Part shown: in pieces, positions 1 through 12,399 of the stretch
Layout of the letters: each line of letters begins with the position of its first letter
Position numbering within the stretch: the first letter of the stretch is position 1
NCBI GenBank assembly: GCA_963932145.1
Contig: OZ010581.1
Coordinates: 87,202,787-87,266,786, forward strand
DNA: 64,000 bases
DNA from: Acanthosepion lycidas
Taxonomy: Eukaryota > Mollusca > Cephalopoda > Sepiida > Sepiidae
Reading direction: 5' to 3'
Translations under genes and position numbers: made by a program
The notes under the pieces: model-generated
Databases searched by the model: none
What the model saw: the letters and a program-made list of their open reading frames with translations, nothing else
Told to the model about the DNA's origin: nothing

Positions 1-2394
1 TCGATCAATCTAGATAGATTAGCGGCGCAAACGGTTTTAGAAAATAAAGTGGATCGGGCTGTGAAATCCCGTGTTAGTGGGGATATAGCTTTAGCTAAGG
101 CAGAGTTGTCCTCCTTGCTTATCAAAAAGGATCAAGCTCTGGTAGTTAGGGCTAGGTTAAAAAGAATGTCTTCTGAGGCAACGAAATGGCCGCTGAACTG
201 CGTGCAGAGGAGAATCGAAACGCATCTAGGCGACATATAGCGTGCGTCACATTGCCGGATAAGCGAACCGTGACTACAAACGCGGGCATATGTGAGGTTT
301 TTCGGGATTACTTTCAGGATCTTTTCAACAGGAAGCCCGGTCTGAGCTCTGCTCAGTTCGACGCCTATTTAGCTGATTTCCCTGCCTCAAGGCAGCTGAA
401 GTGGCTAGGTGCGAGGGCCCCATTACAGAGTCGGAAATCTGGGAAGCGCTGAAGCAGGTTGGCCTGGATAAGTCTCCGGGATTAAATGGTCTTCCCTACG
501 AGGTTGTCGCACGTTTTTGTTCCTTTGCTGAAGCTGATTTTCAAGCACTGGATGAAGCAGGGGTCTTTACCTCAACGCTTCACCAGGGGTGTGATCAAGT
601 TGCTGCGTAAGGACAAGAACGGTGGGGATGGGTTAGGGAACTTTCGCCCTTTAACGATGTTAAATACTGACTTAAAGATTTTGGCGAAGATCTTAGCCAA
701 CCGTTTGCAGCTTGTCCTGGTTAGTCTGATTGGCCCTGAACAGACTTGTGCTTTGAAGAGTAGCACTATTCAGGATAACCTTCATATGGTACGCTTGATC
801 TTAGAACAAGTCGACAGTGAAGCCGCGCTGATTAATTTAGATCAGTCCAAGGCCTTCGATAGGGTTGACCATCGATTTCTGGAGGCTGTTCTTTGGGCAG
901 CCGGTTTCGGAGCGGACTTTCGCTCCTGGATCCGACTTTTGTATGCGACCCCCGGTACGCTGGTGGAAGTGAATGGGGTAAGATCGAAGCCTTTCGTATT
1001 GTCTCGCTACATTCATCAAAGTTGTCCAATCTCGCCTCTGCTTTACGTACTTGCGTTGGAACCATTCCTTCGCAAGTTAAAGGCGAATCAGGTCCTGCGC
1101 GGAATTTCCGCTGTCTGGGGCTTCCACCTCAGCCAGGTATTCTGCCTATGCTGACGACGTTTCGGTTCTTGTGTCGAGCAGAACCGAGATTGACGAAGTC
1201 AGCAAATAGATCAGTGGGTATGAGATGGTGACAGGGGCCAAGATCAACCGCGATAAGTCTGTGAGCTTGCCTTTGGGTGCGTGGAAGGGAGTTTCTTTTC
1301 ACGGACCTTTCCTCTGGACGGACGGGCCGATCAAGATACTCGGCGTCTGGTTCGGTCCTGATCTCCAGTTGGAAATGAATTGGTCGGAGGTACAAGGGAA
1401 GGCCGAGATCGCGGTTAATCTGTGGTCTCGGAGGAGACTTTCCCTGAAGGGAAGGGCGGAGGTATGTGTTTCACGCATATATCCGATTCTCCTGTACTGA
1501 CTCTCTGTGCTTCCACTCCCGTATGCCAGACTAATGTCATTAGTACGGACCTTGTTCTCTTTCTTGTGGAGAGACAAGGCCCCTATGGTATGTCGCGAGA
1601 TCTGTCGCCTTCATCCCTCTGAGGGCGGCCTGGGTATGCCTAGCATTGAGATTCGTCAATATATGCTTCGCATTACCTTTCTAGACCGAATGTGTCGTGA
1701 AATGGATGAGGTGGGCACCTTTTGGAAAGAAGACGTTCGAAAACATTTCCCATCCCTGAGAAGTGTGCAGAAGGGCGTCGGTTCAAGATGATCTGATCGA
1801 TGAGCTCGGTCTTACGAAGCAGGAGGCTCACTCGATATGGCCTTGGGCGCCTGGGTTGAAATGTTTCAATAATGATGAGGCATCACTCACCTGGCTGATG
1901 ATTCGTGGGCCCTCTGGGTCGGCAAGAGACTTTGTTCAGCAGGCTTGGAAAAATATCCAAACAGTCGTCGCTGTACTGGGGAAGTAGAGACCATTGGTCA
2001 CGCCTTTTTTCAGTGCAAGACGGTAGTGCCGTTGTGCAGGTTTGTTGAAGGCCTCATGGTTCGCATGCTGCAGGGAAAGTTTTTTGTCCTAGAAGACAGT
2101 ACTGTTTGTAGCAATGTGGTGCCGCAATTGACGAAGGCTGAACACTATCTGTTCTGTTGCTTACTAGGGATTATGAGAGTCGTGATTTGGAAGACGGGTC
2201 AGAAGGGATTCCATGAGGGCGAGAAGTTCACCTCTTCTCAACTGATCTTGTTCTTTAAGCATCAGTTTAAAGTCAAGATTAGGACGGAAAGGCGGCGGCT
2301 CACCTCATCCGAATTTGGCAAAACGTGGGTGATTCTTGCGCGAATGTGTAGAGTAAAAGGGGCTGACCTAGAGTGGCATTTGGATGTCGGTTAG
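1..2394 (+). mobile_element. Tx1/L1-type LINE, decayed ORF2 (reverse transcriptase to C-terminal zinc motif)
   Basis: Non-LTR retrotransposon polyprotein, 5' end outside the window. In order: pre-RT linker; PGLNGLPYE block (~475-505); RPLTMLN..ILAKILANRL (~640-720); motif A INLDQSKAFDRVDH (~830-875); the block corresponding to QGCPLSP, here QSCPISP, followed by LLYVLALEP (~1,020-1,065); YADD catalytic box (1,147-1,158); thumb segment with ILGVWFGPDLQLE (~1,335-1,375); GRAEVC (~1,450); and a C-terminal C..ETIGHAFFQC zinc-type motif (~1,960-2,015) before the stop at 2,394. Block order and wording match Tx1-like elements of the L1 superfamily. Reading moves between frames at least four times (near 190-240, 390-410, 450-490 and 1,070-1,135), again around 1,780-1,960, and there is a stop near 1,207, so it cannot be expressed as one protein. 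It is GC-richer than its surroundings, as expected for a fairly recent arrival. Confidence 0.9.
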
Positions 2395-3140
2395 ACACAG
2401 ATTTTGTCCTAATAGGGTTGAACAGAGGCAACCCACCCAGATATTAGGTTAGACTAGGCTTTCTATTTTGATTCTTTAGTTTTTCCGTTTTCTGGTTAAC
2501 TTAGCTAGGGTATGCATGCACATTGGTCCCTTTTATTTCTGTCCCTATTTTTCTTTTGTTTAATTCCCCATCCCCTCCCACGTTAGGTGGTCAGTGATAT
2601 CAGTTCTCTGGTGGATGCGGGGCGCCTTTCGTTTCGTGTGTGTGATTTTTCGTATTTGTTGTTGTGTATGAATGTGTGTGTGTCTGTGTGAATTCTTGGA
2701 GGAATGAATGTTTTTTCTTATTTTTCTTAGTCCCGCATTGATTTCGTCTAGTTAACTGATGTTTCTGCCACATTTATGGTTTGTGGGCGGTTTTATTACT
2801 AACACAGTTTTGTTTAGTTTTATTGTAAATATTTAAAGTCATATTGTATATATTCATTTGGGGATCTTTTTAAAAATTGTTATTTTATGACCCTCCCCCC
2901 ACGAACAATATTTGTACTTAAGGGGTCTAGTTAGGTTTTCATAGAGAATTTGAGGTATTATGGTGGACGCAGTAAGAAAGGCAGAAGTGAATGTGTTGTT
3001 TTGGTGATTGGATTATTGTTGGTATGTTTGGGTCCGTGTCTGAGACTAGCTAAGTTTAGATGTAAGACAGAAGACCGTCCTTCCCTCACCCACTTTTAGG
3101 CCTTGTGCCACATTTTATACTTTTTTGTATAAATAAATAT
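2395..3140 (+). mobile_element. Probable 3' untranslated tail of the Tx1-like LINE
   Basis: No coding frame. T- and GT-rich sequence follows the LINE stop directly and ends in AATAAA-containing sequence at ~3,130-3,137, immediately before the Gypsy element. Placement suggests the LINE 3' UTR. The boundary is inferred, because no poly(A) tail or target duplication is visible. Confidence 0.5.
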
Positions 3141-3141
3141 T

Positions 3142-3403
3142 GTTCAGTCTGAAGTCTGGAGTGAAGTCCGTCAGGAGTCTGTCAGTCAGTCAGTCAGAGC
3201 CAGTCAGTCAGTCGAGTAAGAGGCATTACGAAACAGATTCGCGTTCAGACAATTACTACTAAACCTGATTGTTCGTACTAACCCTTTCTTCTTCACTTTA
3301 TATATTCCTGTTTGTAATATATCTGTGTTATTCCATATCCGTGTTCAAGTTCATCTTTATTGGTTCTACCTTGGACTATCACCGTGGTACAAGGAACCGG
3401 ACC
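3142..3403 (+). repeat. Left LTR copy of Gypsy element 1
   Basis: Direct repeat of ~7,955-8,180: starts with TTCAGTCTGAAGTCTGGAG and ends with AAGGAACCGGAC. It contains a run of CAGT tetramers at ~3,178-3,212 that is longer than in the right copy. The right copy has further sequence in front of the shared part. Confidence 0.85.
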
Positions 3404-3735
3404 ATAACAGTGGCAACGAGCGATTCGAACTCATTCAGTGAAAGAACAAAAAAAATTTCGTTTGCTACAGTATAACAGTGGCGACGAAGATTCGAACTCT
3501 CACGTGAAGAACAAACAACAAAATCATCTCTCGTCAATATAACAAGTGACGACGAAGAAAACCCTAAAAAGGAAATACCAACTCTATACACGGAGGATTT
3601 ATTATTTTGCAATACGTCACACATAACAAGTGGTGATCTGGAAAATCCTTAAAAAAATAAACTCCCTAATCGGAGGACATTTGTTTTTGCTATCCGTCGT
3701 ACGTAACAGTAGACGATGATTAAATTCTAAAAAAA
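3404..3735 (+). promoter_or_regulatory. Primer-binding site plus tandem PBS-like units
   Basis: The first unit, TAACAGTGGCAACGAGCG at 3,405-3,422, lies just inside the left LTR and runs into GATTCGAACTC, so it is complementary to a tRNA 3' end including CCA and T-arm; a serine-type acceptor ending CGTCGCCA fits best. Related units follow with PBS-like cores near 3,479, 3,547, 3,631 and 3,710. Spacing is 68, 68, 84 and 79 bp, and units end in related ..TTTGC..CGTC..TAACA sequence. Later units match a tRNA end progressively less well. Only the first has the expected position for priming. Confidence 0.7.
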
Positions 3736-3837
3736 AAAGAACAATTTTCTTGATATCAAATTTCACTGACAACAAAGGAAAGTTTTTTTTGCGAGCACAG
3801 TCTACAGAATATCAGGTTACACAAAAAAATACGTTAA

Positions 3838-4860
3838 CATGGAAGATTTTAAGTCAACCATTATGGAACTTATCAAAATCCAGTTTGAACAACAACAAAG
3901 GTACGAACAAAAACATCTGGAAATGCAGGAAATATTGTTACGTGCAATGTCAAATAAGGAGCAAAAACCTGAGAACGAATAAGTTCTCTCTCAAGACGCT
4001 ATTTGGTGGAATATCGAAGATTTCAAGTAAGCACCCGACGAAGGTAAAACTTTTGCAAATTACTTCCGAAGGTATGAAGATCTAAATGATTTTGACTGCA
4101 AAGATTGGTCAGACGCACGTAAAGTACGCCTTTTATTAAGAAAATTAGGCACATGCGAATATACCAAATTCGTTGATTATAGCCTTCCCAGAAAAACAAG
4201 CGAGTTAACGTTCAAAGAATCTATAAAACTGCTAACGGAACTTTTCAGTCATAATACTTCTCTATTTCATAAAAGATGGAAATGCATGAACCTTACAAAA
4301 AAGGATAGCCAAGATTATGTAACTTTTGCATCCACTGTTAAGAAATTTTGTGACGACTTCAAATTATCGGAACTCAGTGCTGACAACTTCAAATGCTTAA
4401 TTTACGTCCAAGGTCTGGTTTCAACCAAAGACGCAGAAATGAGACGTAGAATACTTACTAAATTGGAAAATGATCAAGATCTGACACTTCAAAAACTAGC
4501 CGAAGACTGCCAGGGATGCGTCAACGTAAAAAAGACTCTAAAGACATAGAACAAGCTGGCATAGCATACATACGCAAAGTACGAAGACAAACAAATTTTC
4601 CCTCTTCACAAACAAAGCAAACAAATTTTCCCTCCTCACAAACAAACCGAAATGATTTTCTCGCCTCAAGAACAGTGAAAACAACATTTTCTAATTATAA
4701 TCAACATAAAAGGAAACTACCACCAAGTCCATGCTATCGTTGTGGGTCTTGGCATTGGTTTAAAAACTGTACATATCGTGCTAAAACTTGTCTATCATGT
4801 AAAAAGATTGGTTACAAAAGTTCTCACTGTTGGTATAGAAAAGAAAGCAGAATAAGAATT
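3838..4860 (+). pseudogene. gag region of Gypsy element 1
   Basis: Begins MEDFKSTIMELI, followed by a Gln-rich stretch, then a capsid-like region (4,090-4,540) and two CCHC zinc knuckles (CYRCGSWHWFKNC and CLSCKKIGYKSSHC, ~4,728-4,830). This is the nucleic-acid-binding order of Gypsy Gag. Treated as a broken fossil. Confidence 0.8.
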
Positions 4861-4889
4861 ACGAGGACTGGCCAAACAAATGAGACTAA

Positions 4890-6490
4890 TATAAGAAAAT
4901 ATGTACAAGTTGAAATACAAAACAGAAAAGTTAGGTTACAGCTGGATTCTGACTCAGACTTAACTATCATAAATCTACAAACATGGAGAAAACTGAACAA
5001 ACCTGTCATGTTAAAAACGGATAAAATTGCGAGATCAGTTACGAGGTGAAAGATAAAATTCGAGGGTGAAATAATCACAAACGTAACATTTAACGGAATG
5101 ACAAAAAAACTAAAAATGTGCGTCTTAAGAAATACCGAAAACCTATTCGGGACAGACTGGATGTAAAAATTCGAATTGTGGGATCTACTTATTAGCACCT
5201 ACTACCAGAATGTAAAAAGCTTATCAACCGAGGCAGACAAATTAAAAGGAAAACTAAAAACGAGTTTCCCCGAAGTATTTTCGGCATGTCTCGGAAGATG
5301 CAAGAAAATGGCAGCTAATATCAAAATAAAGGATAACGTTCAACCTATTTTAAGAAAATAAGAAGTGTACCGTTTGCGTCAATAGAAAAGATTGACCAAG
5401 CATTATCTAGACTCGAAAACACGGGCATATTGAAAACAGCAAATGGGCCGCACCGACGGTCTACGTTAAGAAGAAATCAGGAGAAATTCGAGTTTGTGCT
5501 GATTTTTCTGCAGGTTTGAACGCAACAATAAAGGACTACCATTATCCGCTACCTAGTCCTGAAGAAGTATTCACTAAATTAAATGTCGGAAAATATTTTT
5601 CAAAAATTGATCTAAGTGAGGCCTACCTGCAAATTCCAGTCGATGAAGAAAGTTCAAAACTACTATGCATAAACACACACAAGGGATTGTAAAGATACCA
5701 AAGACTACCATTTGGAATTAAAGTAGCGTCGGCTACTTTCCAGCCGACAATGGATACGATGCTGGCAGGACTAGAATACACAATAGCATATTTGGATGAC
5801 ATATTGATTAATAGCGAAAGCGTTGAACAACACTGGCAACATGTACAAGAAGTGTTTAAGAGAATTCAAAGTTATGGATTCAAAGTAAAAGAAAATAAGT
5901 GTGATTTTTTCATGAAGGAAATTAAATACCTTGGCAATACCATAGATCAAGAAGGTAGACGACCAGACCCTGAAAGGTATACAGCAATAAAAAAAAAGCC
6001 AGTTCCTAAGAATATAACAGAACTACAAAGTCTTCTTGGATTAGTGAATTACTACCAGGAATTCATACCTCAAATGCATAAACTTCGCGCACCATTGAAC
6101 GAACTGCTAAAGAAAGAAAAAGTTTGGCAATGGATAGATCAATGCCAGGAAACATTCGAAAAAATAATCAAGACGTTAACAACGGATTTATTTTTGGAAC
6201 ACTATGATCCTAAACTAGAGATTATTGTAGCAAGTGATGCGAGCGCCTACGGTGTCGGAGCGTGTATATTACATAAAATGCCAGATAGGACAATAAAACC
6301 TATCGCACATGCTTCTCGAACCCTACTACCAGCGGAGAAAACTAGGCACAAATTAAGAAGGAATCTCTAGCAATTATCTTCGCTGTAACAAGATTCCATA
6401 GATACGTCTATGGTAGACACTTTACTCTGCAGACGGATCACAAACCGTTAATAAAAATTTTCGGTTCAAAAAAAGGTCTACCGGTGTACA
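4890..6490 (+). pseudogene. pol region of Gypsy element 1: protease, reverse transcriptase, RNase H
   Basis: Retropepsin-like segment at ~4,900-5,000; reverse transcriptase with a DLSEAYLQIPV block (~5,600-5,650), LPFGIK (~5,705) and the YLDD catalytic box (~5,785-5,800); RNase H with ASDASAYGVGA (~6,230-6,260). Order and wording are those of Gypsy Pol. Fossil, with several interruptions across this part. Confidence 0.88.
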
Positions 6491-6814
6491 TGACAAATAG
6501 GCTACTTAGATGGGGAACGATTCTCCTGAACTATAATTTCAGATTGGAATATATACCAACGAAAAGAATCGGGCACGCGGATGGTCTGTCAAGACTTATA
6601 CCAACAAAGACAGAGTCATTGGAAGATACGGTAATCGTAGCCCTTAGAAATGAAGAAGACATAAGACCACTACTATGCTGTACATTCAGAAACCTCCCAG
6701 TCACATTGCAAGACAAAAAATGAAGCCAAAAATGACGAATTTATTAATGAAACAAAAGCAAAAATAGCAGAAAGAAATGAGAAAATTTCGGACAGCTTTT
6801 CTTTATGCGATAAT

Positions 6815-7740
6815 GTGCTACTTTACAACGAAAGGGTTGTAATCCCCAAAACTTTACAAAAACGGATACTAAAGGATTTCCACAAAGGACACCCGGGTAA
6901 AAATAGAATGAAGTCGCTAATGCGAAGCTATGTATACTGGAAGAATATGGACCAGGATATTTCTCAAATGGTGGAAATGTGCAAGGGTTGTAATTTAGCA
7001 GCTAAAGCACCGCCAATCATACATAAGCCTTGGCCTGAAACTGATCGTCCATGGTCAAGAATACACGCAGATTATGCAGAACCAATTGACGGGTTCTACT
7101 ATTTAATCATAGTTGATAGCTACAGTAAATGACCGGACGTGTTTCGGTGCAAGAATCCTACTACAGAAACAACCATAAATTTCCTCTACGAGCTATTCGC
7201 TCGGTTTGGCGTAGTGCACTGTTTAGTAACAGATAACGGAACGCAATTCACGTCAGCAGATTTCCAAGAGTTTTGCGAAATCTATCAAGTAAAACATATA
7301 AAATCCCCGCCTTACCATCCAAGATCAAATGGACAAGCGGAGAGATTCGTGGATACTCTCAAAAGAGCATTACGAAAAGCGTACGATGTGCCGACGGAGA
7401 AAGCAGTACAGCAATTCCTACAGGTATATAGAATAACGCCATCTAAATTATCACCAGCAGATATCATGTTTGCTAGTAAAATCAGATCAGCTTTCGATAA
7501 ATTACTACCAAGTAAAACAAAACAAGTAACACATTCCTACACACCAAAAAGAAAATTCCTCCCAGGGGAAAAAGTTTTTTTTAAGGCATACAAAAATAAT
7601 AGCTCTTGCTGGGAACAAGGGATAATTGAGAAAAGAATTAGCAATATGATGTACATAGTTCAAGGAAAAAAATTCTCACACAGAAGACACGTAAACCAAA
7701 TAAGGAAGATGTATTGGACACGATTTTCGACACATTCTAT
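6815..7740 (+). pseudogene. integrase region of Gypsy element 1
   Basis: HHCC-type zinc region with HPGKNRMKSLMRSYVYW and CKGC (~6,885-6,990), then the catalytic core with HADYAEP (~7,065), VTDNGTQFTS (~7,225) and PYHPRSNGQAER (~7,310-7,345), i.e. a DDE integrase. A basic C-terminal stretch follows. Fossil. Confidence 0.88.
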
Positions 7741-7875
7741 ATAACAAGACCGCAAATAATGCCAGAACCAAGAAAATCGTCTAGAAAAAGAAAATTTACC
7801 GAACCTTTGGAAATAGATCTGAAGAAAAAAAAGATATTAAAAAACCCCTGCGATGCAAAATTTTCGGAAGTGGGT

Positions 7876-8180
7876 GTTATGGGACCTTACCCATAATAAC
7901 ATAATGGACTATCCCATACGTAATAAATACTGCGCCTCAAGAGGAAGCAGTGAGTTCAGTCTGAATTCTGGAGTGAAGTCCGTCAGGAGTCTGTCAGAGG
8001 CAGTCCGAAACAGAGTCGCGTTCAGACAATTACTACTAATCCTGATTGTTCGTACTAACCCTTTCTTCTTCTCTGTATATATTCCCGTTTGTAATATATC
8101 TGTGTTATTCCATATCCGTGTTCGAGTTCTTCTTTATTGGTTCTACCTTGGACTATCACCGTGGTTCAAGGAACCGGACT
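7876..8180 (+). repeat. Right LTR copy of Gypsy element 1
   Basis: Starts TGTTATGGGACCTTACCCAT and ends AAGGAACCGGAC. The part from ~7,955 repeats the left LTR. The TG start fits an LTR boundary; no clean CA end is visible, so the last bases are uncertain. Confidence 0.85.
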
Positions 8181-8562
8181 TAAAGAAAATTGTTATATCA
8201 TTAATTAATGACGAACAAGTATTGGTCTATAAGTATAAAATTTCTAATACTCTTTTCTGACTCAATAATTTTGGTTAGACATATATTTATTCTCTTTTTC
8301 TATGTGAAACCGTTTTCTATCAATCCAGCTTTATAGCTAGCTAGTTATATTTGAAACACTGGAGGGAATCCTAGAATTAATTTAATTTTTGAAAATGCAC
8401 GTAAATTTTTCAAATGTACATGTTTTATCAAATATCTTCAAAGTTAAGACCATTTATACAATTGTCATTTTGCCAGATTAAGAAAGTTCTGTGTATGAAA
8501 AAATAGGACAAATGAAAAATCTACTTGAATAAATTGACCAATAGAAAATGCACACACGTGTA

Positions 8563-8630
<68 letters not shown>

Positions 8631-8781
8631 ATATACTTGAATAAATACATAGATAGATAGAGTATATCAATATATCTTACATGGAGTGCAGGGTGCTAAT
8701 AAAACAGTGCTTGTGCTAATAAAATAGTACGCGGTGTAATATAACAGTGGTATTAAGTATATATTAATAAATATACATAAT
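8181..8781. other. AT-rich spacer with (CT)n(TA)n microsatellite
   Basis: No coding evidence. (CT)n runs 8,563-8,583 and passes directly into (TA)n 8,583-8,624. The rest is unassigned AT-rich DNA. Confidence 0.7.
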
Positions 8782-8898
8782 ATCCTTCAGTGATAGGACG
8801 ACTTGGAGTTTCATGCACAACGCTATCTTCAAATGCTGAGCCTACACTCAGCACATAAAGACTACGCTGTGCACGAAACTTCAAGTCGTGCTTCTGTT

Positions 8899-8905
<7 letters not shown>
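8782..8905. repeat. 124-bp foldback (MITE-like palindrome)
   Basis: The whole segment pairs with itself about 8,843/8,844: CGACTTGGAGTTTCATGCAC (from 8,799) against the complement of GTGCACGAAACTTCAAGTCG (to 8,888), with an inner GCTGAG-6 nt-CTCAGC stem loop and outer TCCTTCA/TGAAGGG ends. Arms are ~60 nt with scattered mismatches. No coding capacity; the sequence is more GC-rich than its TA-rich neighbours. It could be a short foldback transposon or an inverted duplication. Confidence 0.75.

Positions 8906-8962
<57 letters not shown>
8905..8962. repeat. (TA)n microsatellite
   Basis: Uninterrupted TA dinucleotides starting at the right edge of the foldback. Confidence 0.95.
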
Positions 8963-8965
<3 letters not shown>

Positions 8966-9600
8966 TTTATTCGAAAATTATAACATAAATATGTTATGAT
9001 ATCACTACAAAAATAGTAATTTTGTTTCAACACTTCTGGTGTCTTATCAAGTGATGGTGTTGAAAGTAGAATAAAGGGTTTTAAAAGGTTCAAAAATACA
9101 AGTATATGAGGATTTAAAAAACTTGACAACGAACCTTGGTTATAATAAATAATGCTTTAATGTTAGGGTTAGACTAAAATAGAACCCATTCTAACTAATT
9201 AATATTAAATTTTACTATAAAATTCAAAATTCAAATTTACTAATTTTAAGTTTTAAATTTAATCTGTATTAAATTTAAAAAAATATAAAATTATTTAAAG
9301 AAGAAACTAAGGAAAAAATACATATGTTTTGTTATTTATTTTGTTTTTAAAGCCAAAAATTCAGTTAGAATAAACGTTAAAATCTAATGTTGCTCTGAAC
9401 TTCCTTACAACTTAGATACATTTGAAGTGATAGTATGTGCAGGGGAGAGTGAAATCTTGCAAAAGACAATTCGCACACAATCAGATTATAATAAACATGT
9501 AGACATATTTAGATATACAAACACGCAAAAAAGAGACGAAACAGGAAATAGGTGTCCAAGACCCTTACAAAAAACTATAAAATATACATACAATGAAAGG
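8963..9600. other. AT-rich stretch without a recognised gene
   Basis: No coding signal. At ~9,025-9,070 the minus strand reads like a retroelement 3' tail (ACCATCACTTGATAAGACAC then CAGAAGTGTTGAAAC), reminiscent of PLE ends, but it is too short to assign. Confidence 0.4.
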
Positions 9601-10328
9601 TACATATAAGCGATTATACACACATATATTGATAAAGACACGCACATATGCACACCAAGAAATATTCAAAGTTGAAGGTGTTGGAAAACGAATTCAAACA
9701 TACTATTACAATATAAAAAGGGGCAAAGAAAAAAATGGTTCAACAGATAAAATTTAATATGGGTAGAACAGAAAAACAAATATTCGTCAATGAAAAACGT
9801 AAAGAAAAAAGACACTAAAATATATACAAATGGATAGAAAAATAAATATATACACATACACACACATAAGAAAACACCAAATTCAAATGTTCAGGCAAAA
9901 TGTAACACTTAATAATAACGCTATCTAATATATAAAAAAGAAAATTCATAAACACAAATATAAATATCTCATATATACGTATATACGCACTAGTACACAT
10001 ACGCGAGTATAAATATATAACAATATTTGAAAAAATACATACATACGTATGTGCACACGCATTCATCACTACACATAAACATACAAAGATATACCTACGC
10101 ACATGAATATGCATACACATATACCCATATTCATATATATATGCCTATATATACACATATACATACATACATACATACACGTATAAAAACAAATATAAGC
10201 ATATGCATATATACACACACACAGAAATAAATATAAATACATCAATCTACACAGTAACAATAAAAAATTAAAAAAATAATATATATATATATATATATAT
10301 ATACAGACATACATATACATACATACAC

Positions 10329-10412
<84 letters not shown>

Positions 10413-10615
10413 ACACATATACTGACAATATTATCCAAATGACAACAAAGGACTGTGAAGTCAATATAAGATTAAAATGAGACAAAACGCAACTGTTGAT
10501 TATTAAATCTACAAGCAATATTAAAACCACTATCAAACAAAAGTAGATTATAGTTAGCATCGATAATACATGCCATCACACTAAGATATACACATATACA
10601 AATATATATACAAAG

Positions 10616-10688
<73 letters not shown>

Positions 10689-10725
10689 CGCATATATGCA
10701 CATACATACATACATATATACACAT

Positions 10726-10758
<33 letters not shown>

Positions 10759-10860
10759 CACATACGCACATGCACAAACGTATATAAGCTTAAGAAATCA
10801 TACATATAAATATATACAAGCACATATAACATATATAACATATATATAAACATATATACA

Positions 10861-10919
<59 letters not shown>

Positions 10920-10945
10920 TTGTGCGTGCGTGCGTGTCTGTGCGT
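9601..10945. repeat. Composite microsatellite domain (ACAT, CA, TA, TG)
   Basis: About 1.3 kb built of ACAT/ATAC tetramers and dinucleotide runs: (TA)n 10,278-10,303, (CA)n 10,325-10,341, (TA)n 10,345-10,408, (CA)n 10,630-10,646, (TA)n 10,645-10,684, (CA)n ~10,723-10,742, (TA)n 10,864-10,893 and (TG)n 10,893-10,918. Open frames here only encode Tyr-Ile, Cys-Val or Thr-His repeats and are not genes. Confidence 0.9.
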
Positions 10946-11643
10946 GTGTATGTAAAGACAATAGCCAAAATATAAGATGATGTCTATAAGCAGCAAAGGT
11001 GAAAGTCATGATTACATTTCTATACAGTCAATGAAGATATATTTACAAAATGACGTGAAAGACAGTCGGTGGGAAACCACTTCTCCATTACTTCCTTTCG
11101 CAGAATATATAGTTCTTATATATTTTGTAAACACTCATCAGTTAATATCAGAGAAATGCGGCCAGTAAAGTGTAAGAATATGTTATATGCATATAAGCAT
11201 TACAGAAAGATAGTGTGACTTTTATAACATATTTCCAAAAATATTTAAATAACCTGGATATATCTCTCAGTTTTATTTTTTTATTTCTTAATCTGTATTT
11301 CGAACCGATAATTCAATGCAAGTTTTCACAAAGGCGCCATTAAGATTGCAAGAATGCCAAGATACTAAGTAGAATTTCCAAGAATTGGTGATTCCTCTCT
11401 TCGTCTTTTTCTCATGTTTATATCGATAAGTATATGTATCTTTTTATTTCGAATTTCACTTTGTCTGTTTTTTATATTCTCTTGCAATTTTTCTCTCGCT
11501 GTATCCCTTTATGTCTGTTCTTAGTAAGTGATCAAAATTCAGACTTACTAAGATACGCAGAAAAATATAACAGAATTTTGGAAGGAAAATAAGTTTCATG
11601 TCAAACACTGAAAAGTAAACTTAAATTCATATTTACATATGCA

Positions 11644-11676
<33 letters not shown>

Positions 11677-12163
11677 ATATATATAGTGTCAGTATTATTT
11701 GGCTTGTTTATATTTAACTTGAAATACTTTGAATCAGTAAATATTGGATATTTATGTAGCTGTGTGTGTATATGTATGTGTGAATCTAGATATGCCTAAA
11801 AATATACATTCTCAAAACTAATATGCCCCCTTAGAAGTTATTTAAATATCTATCACATCTAATAAAGATAAATGTAAATCTACATATATAACACACATCG
11901 TATATTTACATACATACATATATTTTTATACAAACATCTATGAAATGGACAAATTCCGAGAAATATTTTAAGACATTTTTTTATATTTATACGTTTTTTT
12001 TTTATAGATACAAATATTTAGGTAAATTCTCTGTTTATAATAAACAGTATTAACGACGTTTACTAACCTGAATATCCCAGAAATTTTCATAAAAAATATG
12101 CGTAAACAAATGACATCACACATTATGAAATAGACAAAGTCCGACAAATATTTAAAGATATAT

Positions 12164-12167
<4 letters not shown>
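10946..12167. other. AT-rich stretch without a recognised gene
   Basis: No recognisable coding frame or element. Contains (CT)n/(CTAT)n/(TA)n at 11,644-11,685. Confidence 0.6.

Positions 12168-12250
<83 letters not shown>
12168..12250. repeat. (CA)n(TA)n compound microsatellite
   Basis: CA repeats 12,168-12,203 followed without a gap by TA repeats to 12,250. Confidence 0.95.
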
Positions 12251-12251
<1 letters not shown>

Positions 12252-12399
12252 ATAGGTAAAATTACCAGGCGAATTGTTTTTACGGATCATTGTTATTAGC
12301 TGGGTGCAGAAAGCATCATTAATGTTTATATTTTAGACTATCCGAACATTTGATAGTCTTTGTAATTTCCATTCACAAGTAGTTGTTTCAAAAAGGATA

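Larger units (their letters stand above)
3142..8180 (+). mobile_element. Gypsy (Metaviridae) LTR retrotransposon fossil, Mag-like
   Basis: LTR retrotransposon with gag-, protease-, reverse transcriptase-, RNase H- and integrase-coding regions in the order of Gypsy elements, between direct end repeats. The primer site resembles the complement of a serine-type tRNA 3' end, which fits the Mag lineage; that lineage call is an inference. Shared parts of the two LTR copies differ at roughly 4 % of positions by eye, so the insertion is of moderate age. The copy is broken, with roughly six to ten interruptions. It sits directly behind the LINE tail; I see no clear target duplication. Confidence 0.9.

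Noticed and set aside
1129-1577. Minus-strand frames across the Tx1-like LINE
   Set aside because: Shadows of the plus-strand reverse transcriptase region.
10069-11009. Long minus-strand frames rich in Tyr-Ile, Cys-Val and Thr-His
   Set aside because: They are translations of TA, CA and TG microsatellites. Similar frames at 8,803, 25,542, 29,694, 34,592 and 60,149 were rejected for the same reason.
12338-12361. Small hairpin GACTATCCGAAC..GATAGTC
   Set aside because: The 7-nt stem is expected by chance.
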